Shown piece after piece: positions 25,941 through 34,560 of a stretch of DNA of 64,000 bases. Position numbers and translations under genes: made by a program. Numbering within the stretch: the first letter of the stretch is position 1; each line of letters starts with the position of its first letter. Source of the stretch: Sphingobacteriales bacterium (GTDB taxonomy: Bacteria; Bacteroidota; Bacteroidia; Chitinophagales; CAIOSU01); assembly GCA_027483645.1 (NCBI GenBank), contig JAIXUD010000013.1, positions 37,440 through 101,439 of the forward strand. Reading direction: 5' to 3'. Under the pieces are notes generated by a model, which was not told where the DNA came from, did no database searches, and saw only the letters and a program-made list of their open reading frames with translations.

Positions 25941-26975
25941 ATGCGCTTTATAATTTTCTCTTTCGCCGCATTGTTTCTCTTTATTGCTTCATCATGCCAG
26001 TCCCCGATTACCCCAGCGGCACAGCCGGAAAAAATAGCAACCCAAACCTGCGATTACCTTCAGTATACTACCAATGATGCGGTGCAGGCGGGTGGCATAC
26101 ATATGGTGAAGCTGAAGGAGGGCTATCAAGTGTGGACCAAACGTATCGGTAACAGCCCAACCATGAAGGTGCTGCTACTGCACGGTGGCCCGGCGGGCAC
26201 GCATGAGCTGATGATTGCCTTTGAGAGTTTCTTTCCGCAGGCCAATATTGAGCTGTACCAATATGATCAACTGGGCTCATACCATAGCGACCAACCCGAC
26301 GACATGAGCCTATGGACCATAGAGCGATTTGTAGAAGAAGTGGAGCAGGTGCGTATTGACTTAGGTTTGGATAGTACCAACTTCTTCCTGCTTGGCCAAT
26401 CGTGGGGCGGTATACTGGCCATGGAGTATGCGCTAAAGTACCAGCAAAACATTAAAGGGCTCATCATCAGTAATATGACGGCGGACTTTGACAAGTACGA
26501 GGCTTATAACAACAAGCTGCGGGCTGAGTTACCCAAAGATGTGCTGGATACACTTAGCTACTACGAGAGCCGCGAGCAGTTTCAAAACCTGCGCTACCTA
26601 GACTTGATGTATAAGGAGTTTTACAAAAAGCACATCTGCCGCTTAGAGCCTTGGCCAGAGCCGGTGGACCGCAGCTTTAGCCACTTTAACCAAGTAGTAT
26701 ACGAGTACATGCAGGGCCCCAGCGAGTTTGTGCCAGGTGGCATTCTAAAAGGTTGGAGTGTTTGGAACCGCCTAAAAGAACTCACCGTGCCCACCCTCAT
26801 GATTGGCGCCAAATACGACAGTATGAACCCCGCTGAAATGGAGGAGATGAGCAAACTGGTGCAAAACGGCAGCTATCTCTACTGCTCCAATGGCAGCCAC
26901 CTTTGCCAATGGGATGACCAAAAGGTGTACATGGATGGGGTGATTGGGTGGATTAAATCGGTAGATGGACGATAG
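25941..26975 (+). CDS. Alpha/beta hydrolase lipoprotein, prolyl aminopeptidase-like
   Basis: A 344-residue S33-type hydrolase with a lipoprotein signal (FIIFSFAALFLFIASSC, Cys19). The oxyanion region LLLHGGPAGTHEL matches the HGGPG motif of proline iminopeptidases; the nucleophile elbow is LGQSWGGILAMEYALKY, with the catalytic Ser in GQSWGG; TLMIGAKYDSMNP supplies the acid and GSHLCQWDDQ the His. It probably removes N-terminal proline from peptides taken up or processed at the cell envelope. Its short gap to the pirin gene holds a terminator, so it is expressed separately. Confidence 0.88.
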   Translation: MRFIIFSFAALFLFIASSCQSPITPAAQPEKIATQTCDYLQYTTNDAVQAGGIHMVKLKEGYQVWTKRIGNSPTMKVLLLHGGPAGTHELMIAFESFFPQANIELYQYDQLGSYHSDQPDDMSLWTIERFVEEVEQVRIDLGLDSTNFFLLGQSWGGILAMEYALKYQQNIKGLIISNMTADFDKYEAYNNKLRAELPKDVLDTLSYYESREQFQNLRYLDLMYKEFYKKHICRLEPWPEPVDRSFSHFNQVVYEYMQGPSEFVPGGILKGWSVWNRLKELTVPTLMIGAKYDSMNPAEMEEMSKLVQNGSYLYCSNGSHLCQWDDQKVYMDGVIGWIKSVDGR

Positions 26976-27388
26976 ACCCTGGTATATTAATGTAAGATGT
27001 ACAAAGTAAAATGTCTTTCAAATTCAGCACTCAACGATACATAATTGTAGAAATATCTCACCAAAAGTGGGGCATATAGAGTAATTATGCTCAAATTTCC
27101 CACAAACATTTTGAGGTTTTAAATGCTAGTATCTCATATAGGCTTGAAATAAAGGCAATTTTAGATAAACATTGGCATTTCGCAATTCAACTTTTTAAGA
27201 GCAACCCATCTTTACAAATCATTGTCGTTCAATGAATAATGGAGCTTTACGATAAAAATGGACATTTATCCAATACCTGATCTTCCTTATCCGTTATGCT
27301 GCTAGAGTGTCCATATTATTGAACTTAGTTCTGGCATAGTAGTTGATTAATCGCTATAGGCTTAACCTAAAAACTAAGCAAAGTACCG
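26976..27388. other. AT-rich intergenic stretch
   Basis: Starts with a short period-7 array, TGTAAGA-TGTACAA-AGTAAAA (26991-27011). I see no gene, hairpin or strong signal in the remainder up to the promoter at 27389. Confidence 0.5.
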
Positions 27389-27396
27389 TACATTTG
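27389..27396 (+). promoter_or_regulatory. -7 box of the coiled-coil protein gene
   Basis: TACATTTG fits TAnnTTTG and lies 12 bases before the ATG pair at 27409/27412, excluding longer in-frame starts upstream. Confidence 0.55.
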
Positions 27397-27408
27397 TTTT
27401 ACATAAAA

Positions 27409-28377
27409 ATGATGAAAGCCATGAGCACTAATCCAAATAGCCCAAGTAGCCCGCAAAAAGAAGGCGGCAGCAGTAAGAAGGGGATTTACATTTTCTTGAT
27501 TATTGCGCTTATTTTGTTGAACGTGTTTTTTGCCTACCGCAACTTCTCTATGAAGAATGAGAACAGCGACCTAGTTGCTTACAATGCCGAAGTTGATTTA
27601 AGCCTTGATACAGCCGAGAAAGATTTGCAAGCCAAAATTGAAGAGCTGAAAGTATTAGCTGGCACTAATGAAGAACTATTAGCTAAGGTGGAGCTTTATG
27701 AGCAAGAACTGGCGGCGATACGCGAAGAGCGCGACAAGCTGAAAAAGAACGCCAACTTTAACGATAGCCAACGTAAAAAACTGGATAAGCGCGTGAAAGA
27801 GTTGGAAGGTAGCATGATTGCCTTGGGTAACACTATTGATAGCCTAAAGGCTAACAATGAGTACCTGAGCCGCATGAGCGACTCACTGGGAACCAGCCTT
27901 ACCGCAAGCACCCAAGAGAATGAGCTAATGCGCAGCGACTTGGCCGTGAAGAACAAAAAAGTCGAAATCGGTTCATTGCTGAAGCCTGAGAAAGTAACCA
28001 TTACTGGTGTGAGGTTTAAAGGCAATGGCAAAGAGGTGGAAACTAACAGCGCCAAAAAATCAGAGAAATTGCGTTTTTGCTTTGAAGTACCTAACAACCA
28101 GGTTGCCGACCCAGGTGAAAAGACTTTGTTGCTACGTGTAATTAGTCCTGGTGGCTCAACAGTAGCAGTAGCAGCAGAAGGTAGCGGTATGTTTGTACTA
28201 GCTGAAACCGGCGAACAGAAACAGTATACCAAGAAAGTATCTTTCGACTACGAGCAAAAGCCTAAGCCGATGTGTGTATACTGGCAGCAAACCGGTACTT
28301 ACGCTTCTGGTGAATATACCGCAGTGTTTTACCAAAATGGTTATGAGCTAGCTTCTGTACCTTTCGAATTGAAATAA
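27409..28377 (+). CDS. Membrane-anchored coiled-coil protein
   Basis: About 322 residues. After a Ser/Pro/Gly-rich start, one membrane segment (GIYIFLIIALILLNVFFAY) is followed by a coiled coil of some 110 residues rich in Glu, Lys and Leu (AEKDLQAKIEELKVLAGTNE ... DKLKKNANFNDSQRKKLDKR), then a C-terminal beta-rich domain (KVTITGVRFKGNGKEVETN ... GTYASGEYTAVFYQNGYEL). The layout fits Bacteroidota envelope proteins that bridge the periplasm, but the function is not known. ATGs at 27409, 27412 and 27421 are all possible; the promoter at 27389 rules out starts further upstream. A strong terminator follows. Confidence 0.75.
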   Translation: MMKAMSTNPNSPSSPQKEGGSSKKGIYIFLIIALILLNVFFAYRNFSMKNENSDLVAYNAEVDLSLDTAEKDLQAKIEELKVLAGTNEELLAKVELYEQELAAIREERDKLKKNANFNDSQRKKLDKRVKELEGSMIALGNTIDSLKANNEYLSRMSDSLGTSLTASTQENELMRSDLAVKNKKVEIGSLLKPEKVTITGVRFKGNGKEVETNSAKKSEKLRFCFEVPNNQVADPGEKTLLLRVISPGGSTVAVAAEGSGMFVLAETGEQKQYTKKVSFDYEQKPKPMCVYWQQTGTYASGEYTAVFYQNGYELASVPFELK

Positions 28378-28398
28378 GCTATTGCTGAACAACATATT

Positions 28399-28437
28399 GA
28401 ACCCCTCCACACGAACAGGTGCGGAGGGGTTCTTATT
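28399..28437 (+). terminator. Terminator between convergent genes
   Basis: Stem GAACCCCTCC (28399-28408) and GGAGGGGTTC (28423-28432), then TTATTTT. Confidence 0.85.
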
Positions 28438-28442
28438 TTCGG

Positions 28443-29093
28443 CTAGTTGTTACCGGGTTTTGCCTGTGGCCTTGCATAGGCCAAGCGCTTAATTGGCGTA
28501 GGATTGTAGTAAGCATCAAGCCCCACTACCGATACAGTGCCAGCTTTCTCCAAGGCTACAAAGCCATCCTTAGCTACCAGCTCCTTTGGTACTTGTACCT
28601 CAATAATACGGCCTATAAGAATAATGGTACCATTACTCTTTACATGCAACTCCTCATTAAGCTCTAGGCCTATGCGCACAGTGCTCTCTAATACATAAGG
28701 CGCAGGGTGTAAAGCACTATACAAGGGTGTAAGCTTACACTCATCAAACTCCGAGAGCTGCGCTGGGTAGTTTGCCGATGTTTGGTGCGCTTTCTCTAAA
28801 AAAGAAGCTTGCACGGCATTGATAGTGAAAAAGCCCGTTTGCTTAATGTTGCTGTAAGTATTGCGAGGCACAGTAATGGGCCGCACCACTATCCCCATAA
28901 AAGGTGGATTAGCCCCAATGTGCATTACCGAGTTAAATATGGCCAAGTTTGTTTCGCCATCGGCATTCACTGAACCAATAAGGTTAGCACTCTTAAAGCC
29001 CGATAAGCAATTGATTAGGTCGCGGCGGTAGTTCTGTTCCAACTGTTCCAGTTGCTGCCCGTTCCAAATATGCATTTCGGTAGTAGCGCTCAT
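28443..29093 (-). CDS. Flavin reductase-like FMN-binding protein
   Basis: About 216 residues of the flavin reductase-like (FMN-binding split-barrel) family: FKSANLIGSVNADGETNLAIFNSVMHIGANPPFMGIVVRP is typical of the FMN-binding region (residues about 33-72), followed by PRNTYSNIKQTGFFTINAV. These proteins reduce or use flavin in oxidoreductase reactions; the partner is unknown. I prefer the ATG at 29093; an in-frame ATG at 29117 would add eight residues. Convergent with the coiled-coil gene and sharing its terminator. Confidence 0.85.
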   Translation of the reverse strand: MSATTEMHIWNGQQLEQLEQNYRRDLINCLSGFKSANLIGSVNADGETNLAIFNSVMHIGANPPFMGIVVRPITVPRNTYSNIKQTGFFTINAVQASFLEKAHQTSANYPAQLSEFDECKLTPLYSALHPAPYVLESTVRIGLELNEELHVKSNGTIILIGRIIEVQVPKELVAKDGFVALEKAGTVSVVGLDAYYNPTPIKRLAYARPQAKPGNN

Positions 29094-29332
29094 AATGGTT
29101 GTTTGCAAGTGTAACATAACATTAACTTGATTGTTCCGCTGCGCAAAACATATTGATTACCAGCAATCAACATGGCGAGGCGCCGTGGGCTATCCATTTC
29201 TATAAATACAGGCACAACGTAAATAACAAAAGTGCAAACCTAATATCGGACTGCGGATGCAACCAAAATCGGTAAAAGCACAATTCCTGTGGAAAGTGTA
29301 TTTTTACGTTGTACAATGAAAACCCGGGGAGT

Positions 29333-30094
29333 ATGAACGGCATTTCGGCAGTAATTATCGCTTATAATGAGGAGCAGCACATTGATAGGTGCTTGGCTTC
29401 GCTTAAAGGTGTGGTAGATGAGGTGGTAGTGTACGACTCAGGCAGCCGCGATGCTACCCAATACATTTGCCGAGACTTTGGTGCGCGCTTGGTTATAGGG
29501 CCATGGGAGGGTTATAGCAATACCAAAAACAAGGCAAACTTGCTGGCCACGCATGAATACATACTTAGCCTAGATGCCGATGAGGCCCTGAGTGATGAAC
29601 TGCGCGAGAGCATTTTGAAAGCTAAGCCTAACATGAGCGGTGCATACGAGTTTAACCGCCTTAACAACTATTACGGCGCTTGGATACGGTATGGTGGCTT
29701 TTACCCTGATAAGAAAATCCGCCTGTTCCCCCGCCGCGAAGGCCGCTGGGAAGGGCAGTACGTACACGAGGAAATGATATTGACACCCGGCACCGTAATA
29801 CATCACCTAGAAGGGGACTTGCTACACTATACCTGCAAAGATATTACCGAACACGTAGAGCGCATCAACAAATACAGCGAGCTAGCTGCCCGCGAAATGC
29901 TAGAAGGCGACCGCATACCCCGCTTGTGGAAGATACTTTTTAGCCCACCGGCACGTTTCATTAAAGGTTTCTTTTTGAAAAAGGGTTTTTTGGATGGGAT
30001 GCCCGGCTTTATAGTGAATATACTTTCTGCCTACTCCGTAGCCCTGCGCTATGTAAAACTGTGGCTACTTAAAAGCCAAAAACCGGCATTGTAA
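29333..30094 (+). CDS. Family 2 glycosyltransferase (WaaE/KdtX-like)
   Basis: A 253-residue GT2 enzyme close to LPS core beta-1,4-glucosyltransferases: GISAVIIAYNEEQHIDRCL, VVVYDSGSRDAT, the DxD motif in YILSLDADEALSDEL, and RLFPRREGRWEGQYVHEEM in the acceptor part. The tail has a hydrophobic stretch (FIVNILSAYSVALRYVKLWL) suggesting membrane contact. It opens a three-gene operon; its stop overlaps the next ATG by one base. ATG 29333 is preceded by GGGGAG, better than the upstream TTG at 29309. A TATTTTTA promoter-like box is at 29299-29306. Role in lipopolysaccharide or capsule assembly inferred. Confidence 0.9.
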   Translation: MNGISAVIIAYNEEQHIDRCLASLKGVVDEVVVYDSGSRDATQYICRDFGARLVIGPWEGYSNTKNKANLLATHEYILSLDADEALSDELRESILKAKPNMSGAYEFNRLNNYYGAWIRYGGFYPDKKIRLFPRREGRWEGQYVHEEMILTPGTVIHHLEGDLLHYTCKDITEHVERINKYSELAAREMLEGDRIPRLWKILFSPPARFIKGFFLKKGFLDGMPGFIVNILSAYSVALRYVKLWLLKSQKPAL

Positions 30095-31176
30095 TGCACA
30101 TACTGCACCTAAGCACGGCCCTTACCTGGCGCGGTGGCGAGCAACAGATTGCCTACCTATACCAAGGTCTGCGTAAGCTAGGTATACAACAAACCATCCT
30201 TTGCCCATCAAAATCGGCCTTACAGAGCTACTGCAATAAGTATAGCTACCATAATGCGCATATACCCAAAACCAGCAGCCTAAGCTGGGATTATGCCAAG
30301 AAGATAAAAGAACTGGTAAAGAAACTCGGCATAACGGTAATACATATACACGACTCGCATGCGCATAGCAATGCCGTGCTGGCGGCTACCTTTATGGGTG
30401 TGAAGGTACCCATGGTACTGCACCGCCGAGTTGATTTTGCGGTGAGCAACAACCTTTTCTCTCGTTACAAATACAACCATCCCAGCATCAAGCGCATCAT
30501 TAGCGTCTCTAAGGCTATCGAAAACATATTAGCACCTTCAATAAAAGAACATAATAAGCTGCGCATCATCCATAGTGGGGTGGATACCAGCAAAGAAGCC
30601 CATGCCGATAGCCGCTTGCGCAAGTTGTTGGGCTTACCCGCTAATGCCTTATTGATAGGCAACGTAGCAGCCCTGGCCGACCATAAAGACCCATATACCT
30701 TCCTAAAAGTAGCCGAAGCCCTGAAAGACCAACCCCAATACTATTTTGTATGGATAGGAGGTGGCGAAATGGAAGCAGAAGTAAAGGCTGAAATTGTAAA
30801 AAAAGGGCTTGAAAAGCGGGTTTTCCTCAGCGGTTTTAGAAGTGATGTAAGGGATATACTGCCCGAACTTTGGATATTTTTGATGACCAGCAAAACCGAG
30901 GGACTAGGCACCAGTATATTAGATGCATATCTAGCCCAAGTGCCCGTAATAGCAACCGCAGCCGGCGGCATACCCGAGCTGGTAGAGCACGGCCATACTG
31001 GACTATTGGCCCCAGTGGGCGATGCGGACACCTTGGCGATGCATATACTGCACCTCTCCCTTGACAGGGAATATACCCAAAACCTAGTAACCGCTGCCAA
31101 ACAAAAGGCACTAGCCTTTGACTACCACATAATGGCGGGTAAGGTGTTGGAGGTTTATATGGAGGTGATGAGGTGA
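30094..31176 (+). CDS. Family 4 glycosyltransferase
   Basis: A retaining GT-B glycosyltransferase, 360 residues, second gene of the operon. N-terminal acceptor domain from MHILHLSTALTWRGGEQQIAYLY; the C-terminal nucleotide-sugar domain has SKAIENILAPSIKEHNKLRI, ALIGNVAALADHKDPYTFLK, VFLSGFRSDVRDILPELWIF and the motif TSKTEGLGTSILDAYLAQVPVIA with the E-x7-E pattern (E270-type Glu). Start and stop overlap both neighbours, indicating translational coupling. Probably adds a sugar to the same surface glycan as its neighbours. Confidence 0.92.
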   Translation: MHILHLSTALTWRGGEQQIAYLYQGLRKLGIQQTILCPSKSALQSYCNKYSYHNAHIPKTSSLSWDYAKKIKELVKKLGITVIHIHDSHAHSNAVLAATFMGVKVPMVLHRRVDFAVSNNLFSRYKYNHPSIKRIISVSKAIENILAPSIKEHNKLRIIHSGVDTSKEAHADSRLRKLLGLPANALLIGNVAALADHKDPYTFLKVAEALKDQPQYYFVWIGGGEMEAEVKAEIVKKGLEKRVFLSGFRSDVRDILPELWIFLMTSKTEGLGTSILDAYLAQVPVIATAAGGIPELVEHGHTGLLAPVGDADTLAMHILHLSLDREYTQNLVTAAKQKALAFDYHIMAGKVLEVYMEVMR

Positions 31177-32351
31177 GCACCAAAGCCCTCCACATAGGCT
31201 ACGATGCCAAGCGGGCATTTGCCAACCACACCGGGTTGGGGCACTACAGCCGTAACCTGCTGGTGGCTATGGCCAAGTATTATCCTGAGCACCATTACCA
31301 TCTATATGCGCCTAAAGTACCCAAAAGCGGAATTGAACCCCTATTACAAACCGCTCCTTTCACTATGCATCATCCGCAAGGGTGGGTAAACGAAACCTTC
31401 CCTTCCCTATGGCGAAGCGTAAGGCTGGGCAGGCAATTAAAGAGCAATGGCTTACAACTGTACCACGGCCTGAGCAATGAGTTACCAGTGGACATTAGCA
31501 AATCTGGCGTGCGGAGTGTGGTTACCATTCACGATTTGATTTTCCTCGACCACCCAGAGCTATATCCAGCCATCGACCGCCAAATATACCGCGCCAAGAG
31601 CAGCATGGCCTGCGAAAAGGCCGATCACATCATTGCCATCAGCGAGCAAACCAAGCAGTCCATCATACAGCACTTCGGCATACCAGCCAATAAGATTACG
31701 GTGGTATACCAAAGTTGCAACCCCGTTTTTTTGGAAACCCCTTCTAAAGAGCATTTGGCCCAAGTAAAAGCCCACTATCAACTACCCGAGTGGTACCTTT
31801 TATATGTAGGCTCTATTGCTGAACGCAAGCAAACCCTGCAACTGGTGCAGGCATTCCATGCCTTAAATCAACCAAACTTAAAGCTGGTATTGGTAGGCAA
31901 CGGCGGCAGCTACAAGCAAAAAGTACTACAATACGTTATCACCCATCAGCTTACCGATAGGGTGCTATTTCTGCAAAACATCCCTACCGAAGATTTGCCT
32001 TCCATATATAGGCAAGCATTGGCGGTGGTATACCCCTCGTTAATGGAAGGTTTTGGCATTCCTATTATTGAGGCGATACACAGCGGCACACCCGTAATAA
32101 CCACAGCCGGTGGCTGTTTTGAAGAGGCGGGTGGAGATGCGGCAAAGTATGTTCCTGCCGGCGATGTGCCTGCCCTTACCAATGCTTTTAATGAGGTTAC
32201 CCAATCCGCAGAGCTACGCCAACAAATGATTGCCAAAGGCTCTGCCCATGCACGAAACTTCACGCCAAAGACATTTGCGGATGGAGTGATGGGAGTTTAT
32301 GAACGGGTACTGCAAAACGGTAATACGGTACGCTCCAAAGGAGCACAATAA
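31173..32351 (+). CDS. Family 4 glycosyltransferase
   Basis: A 392-residue GT-B enzyme, last of the three-gene operon, starting at a GTG (31173) that overlaps the upstream stop by four bases. The N-terminus reads IGYDAKRAFANHTGLGHYSR, typical of mannosyl- and galactosyltransferases, with VVTIHDLIFLDHPELY, KADHIIAISEQTKQSIIQHF, YLLYVGSIAERKQTLQLVQA, and the donor-binding VVYPSLMEGFGIPIIEAIHS with its E-x7-E spacing. The donor sugar is not deducible. Confidence 0.93.
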   Translation: MSTKALHIGYDAKRAFANHTGLGHYSRNLLVAMAKYYPEHHYHLYAPKVPKSGIEPLLQTAPFTMHHPQGWVNETFPSLWRSVRLGRQLKSNGLQLYHGLSNELPVDISKSGVRSVVTIHDLIFLDHPELYPAIDRQIYRAKSSMACEKADHIIAISEQTKQSIIQHFGIPANKITVVYQSCNPVFLETPSKEHLAQVKAHYQLPEWYLLYVGSIAERKQTLQLVQAFHALNQPNLKLVLVGNGGSYKQKVLQYVITHQLTDRVLFLQNIPTEDLPSIYRQALAVVYPSLMEGFGIPIIEAIHSGTPVITTAGGCFEEAGGDAAKYVPAGDVPALTNAFNEVTQSAELRQQMIAKGSAHARNFTPKTFADGVMGVYERVLQNGNTVRSKGAQ

Positions 32352-32404
32352 TTTTAGCGGAGTGGCAACGCCCTCCGTACGAAATGGGTTTCCGCAATCT
32401 CATA

Positions 32405-32977
32405 TCACGAAATCGTCTTCAACACCCAATCCCTAGTAAAATAAAGCAATCCCGCGTGCAGGCAAAGCGGGAAGATATTGCCCACCAAGGTACCAATGAT
32501 AATATGGCGGGTGCGGAAATTGGAAAGCGCCAACAAATAATTAACCGGCGGGGAGATAAAAAACACTGTTCGCAAAAGGATTACCGCCAACAGAGGGTGC
32601 TTATCAAATTTGCCCAAAATCTTTTGCATGAGCGGTATCTTTACTTCCGTAAGTGCCTTGCCGCCAATGGTGCGAACCACTTCGAAATGTACAAAAGCCG
32701 AAAAAAACGAGCCGACAAAAGCCACCGCGTAACCCGCCTCCATGCCGTAAACCAAAAATGCCACACCCGTAAACACAAACGCCGGCAGGTTCATCAAAGC
32801 TCCCGCGATAAAAGCCGCAACATAAATAAGGATGCCAATATAGCCCGCATCCTTCAATCTTTCGCTTAGGAAAGCATAGGTAAGGTAGTCGCCCAATGGC
32901 GTAAACTTGGCCACCAGTGCCAACGATACCATCAGCACCCCCAGCAACGCCAGCCTTTTTACGGTTTTTCTTTTCAT
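32405..32977 (-). CDS. TVP38/TMEM64 (VTT) family membrane protein
   Basis: A 190-residue protein with about five hydrophobic segments (LALLGVLMVSLALVA, GYIGILIYVAAFIAGALMNL, AFVFTGVAFLVYG, AGYAVAFVGSFFSAFVHF and the C-terminal NYLLALSNFRTRHIIIGTLV region). It shows the VTT pattern of a G-x-F/Y-x-x-x-x-R element (ILLRTVFFISPPVNYLLALS), related to DedA proteins now viewed as lipid scramblases or transporters. Specific cargo unknown. A TACCTTTG promoter box (33001-32994, minus strand) lies 16 bases before the ATG. Confidence 0.85.
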   Translation of the reverse strand: MKRKTVKRLALLGVLMVSLALVAKFTPLGDYLTYAFLSERLKDAGYIGILIYVAAFIAGALMNLPAFVFTGVAFLVYGMEAGYAVAFVGSFFSAFVHFEVVRTIGGKALTEVKIPLMQKILGKFDKHPLLAVILLRTVFFISPPVNYLLALSNFRTRHIIIGTLVGNIFPLCLHAGLLYFTRDWVLKTIS

Positions 32978-32993
32978 GGATTGTTATCGAGCG

Positions 32994-33001
32994 CAAAGGT
33001 A
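32994..33001 (-). promoter_or_regulatory. -7 box of the VTT gene
   Basis: TACCTTTG on the minus strand fits TAnnTTTG; the ATG at 32977 is 16 bases downstream. Confidence 0.55.
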
Positions 33002-33110
33002 GTTAAAGCATATAGTAGATTTCTGGCTCAATGTTATGAAATTATCTTTTATTTCACTTTTGAATGATTCTCCCCCACTTTCTGTTATTTTGCCATTAAC
33101 AACCCGAGCC

Positions 33111-33611
33111 ATGCCCAACACCTCTACCCTATTTCAAGAACTACCCATCACCAGCCGCGTTTGGGTTTACCAAAGCAACCGTCCATTTACCCCTGCGGAA
33201 GCCACAGCAGTGGGAAATAGCTTACAAGCCTTTGTGGGCGAATGGACAGCCCATAAACTTAAGGTGGCAGCGGGTGCAGTGTTGTTGTATAACCGCTTTG
33301 TAATACTGGCTGCCGATGAGCGCGAAGTAGGCGTTAGCGGCTGCTCCATTGATGGCTCCGTAAGATTCATTAAAGAGCTGGGCGCGCAATATGGCGTGGA
33401 CTTCTTTGATAGGTTCCATGTGGCATATAGCGCTGGCGATGCAGTGCAGTCGGCTAATCGCGCTGGCTTTGAGCAGTTGATAGCCAGCGGTGAGATAACC
33501 GGCGATACTATTGTTTACAATAATCTGGTAGAATCATTGCAAGACCTTCGAACCAAATGGGAGGTGCCATTTAAAGAAAGCTGGCATAGCAGAGTGTTTG
33601 AGTTGGTCTGA
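33111..33611 (+). CDS. Conserved Bacteroidota small protein (often mislabelled ABC ATPase)
   Basis: About 166 residues, starting at ATG 33111 (MPNTSTLFQELPITSRVWVY). Proteins of this kind recur in Bacteroidota and are often called ABC transporter ATPase, but no Walker A, signature or Walker B motif is visible. Fixed features include RVWVYQSNRPF, LYNRFVILAADEREVGVSGC and FDRFHVAY. The in-frame ATG at 33036 is less likely as it lies in sequence with a promoter-like TTATTTTG. The stop touches the convergent methyltransferase stop with no gap. Function unknown. Confidence 0.75.
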   Translation: MPNTSTLFQELPITSRVWVYQSNRPFTPAEATAVGNSLQAFVGEWTAHKLKVAAGAVLLYNRFVILAADEREVGVSGCSIDGSVRFIKELGAQYGVDFFDRFHVAYSAGDAVQSANRAGFEQLIASGEITGDTIVYNNLVESLQDLRTKWEVPFKESWHSRVFELV

Positions 33612-34379
33612 TTACCTCTTCGGCTTCCTAATTACGGCAACATAATAGCCGTTCCACCATTGCTCGCTGTCGCCAATAAAACGAGCTGGCAGGTGCCTTT
33701 CGAATAAAACCTCATAACCCAAGTCCTTATAGGCATCTTGGGTGCCTTTTTGCACATCGGGATCGTTATAATCGTCGACAATGGTTACGAACAAATCATT
33801 CAGGCTATCGTTGTACTTTGCGTAAGCGTCATACTGGCTTTGGTAACTGTGGTCGGCATCGTATAAGTAGATGTGCACCTTGTTGTTGTTGCCATGCTTG
33901 GCCTTCACCTCGTCGGCACTCACCTGCCAGCAATCGCGCCAGATAAGGGAGTATTGGCCTTTGATATACACTTGGCAATTTTGGAAAAACAAGAACGATG
34001 GCCCACCAAATAACGACCAGTTGTCAATTACCAATGGGTGGATGGTTTTCTCATTGCCATACACGGCCGATACGAACGAAGTACCTTGGTAAGTGCCAAT
34101 TTCCAAGTAGTTGGCATCTTTTATAGAGCAAAGGTTGTTAAGCAGGTGCCTGTTGCGCTCGCTACATTGGCCGAACAGTTGTAAAATTTCTTGTCCTTTT
34201 GGGCTGGTCAGTTTCGATTTTAGGTTGTCAGCATCAGCAATAGCCTGTTTTACATAATTAATCAGCTTTTGCTCATCGTTGAAAAGGCTCAAATCGCCTT
34301 GGATAGTTGATGGTTGGAAAAGCAAGTTGCCCACTTTAGACTTTTGGACTTTGCGGATTGCACGAGTTAATGTTTCCAT
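33612..34379 (-). CDS. Class I SAM-dependent methyltransferase
   Basis: A 255-residue cytoplasmic methyltransferase. The SAM-binding glycine motif I reads NYLEIGTYQGTSFVSA (residues about 90-105); acidic motifs VHIYLYDADHSYQSQYDAY and FVTIVDDYNDPDV follow, matching the Methyltransf_24 / capsule-linked methyltransferase type. N-terminal 80 residues are helical. Its substrate may be a glycan or peptide; nearby glycosyltransferases make a sugar plausible, but that is only context. TACTTTTG at 34407-34400 (minus strand) is the likely promoter. Confidence 0.85.
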   Translation of the reverse strand: METLTRAIRKVQKSKVGNLLFQPSTIQGDLSLFNDEQKLINYVKQAIADADNLKSKLTSPKGQEILQLFGQCSERNRHLLNNLCSIKDANYLEIGTYQGTSFVSAVYGNEKTIHPLVIDNWSLFGGPSFLFFQNCQVYIKGQYSLIWRDCWQVSADEVKAKHGNNNKVHIYLYDADHSYQSQYDAYAKYNDSLNDLFVTIVDDYNDPDVQKGTQDAYKDLGYEVLFERHLPARFIGDSEQWWNGYYVAVIRKPKR

Positions 34380-34399
34380 ACAACGTGTTTTAACTTATA

Positions 34400-34407
34400 C
34401 AAAAGTA
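34400..34407 (-). promoter_or_regulatory. -7 box of the methyltransferase gene
   Basis: TACTTTTG on the minus strand fits TAnnTTTG and lies 20 bases before the ATG at 34379. Confidence 0.5.
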
Positions 34408-34511
34408 TAATCGGCGGTTCAAAAAAGCAACATTCTAAAAATATTTACAGATTATTTATACGTATTGATAACAATAGTTTCATTCGCTAAATTTAGTCTC
34501 ATCTAAACTTT

Positions 34512-34519
34512 TATTTTTG
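34512..34519 (+). promoter_or_regulatory. -7 box of the metal ABC operon
   Basis: TATTTTTG fits TAnnTTTG, leaving a leader of about 35 bases before the ATG at 34561. No obvious DtxR/MntR operator palindrome could be seen by eye. Confidence 0.5.
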
Positions 34520-34560
34520 GGTATCTGAAACTAGTTGCGTAGTTTTATGCTTGTAAAGCT

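Noticed and set aside
27343..27408. N-terminal extension of the coiled-coil protein
   Set aside because: A consensus -7 box (27389-27396) lies inside it, so the message would start after it.
33111..33611. ABC transporter ATPase label for the small conserved protein
   Set aside because: No Walker A, signature or Walker B motif can be seen in its 166 residues.
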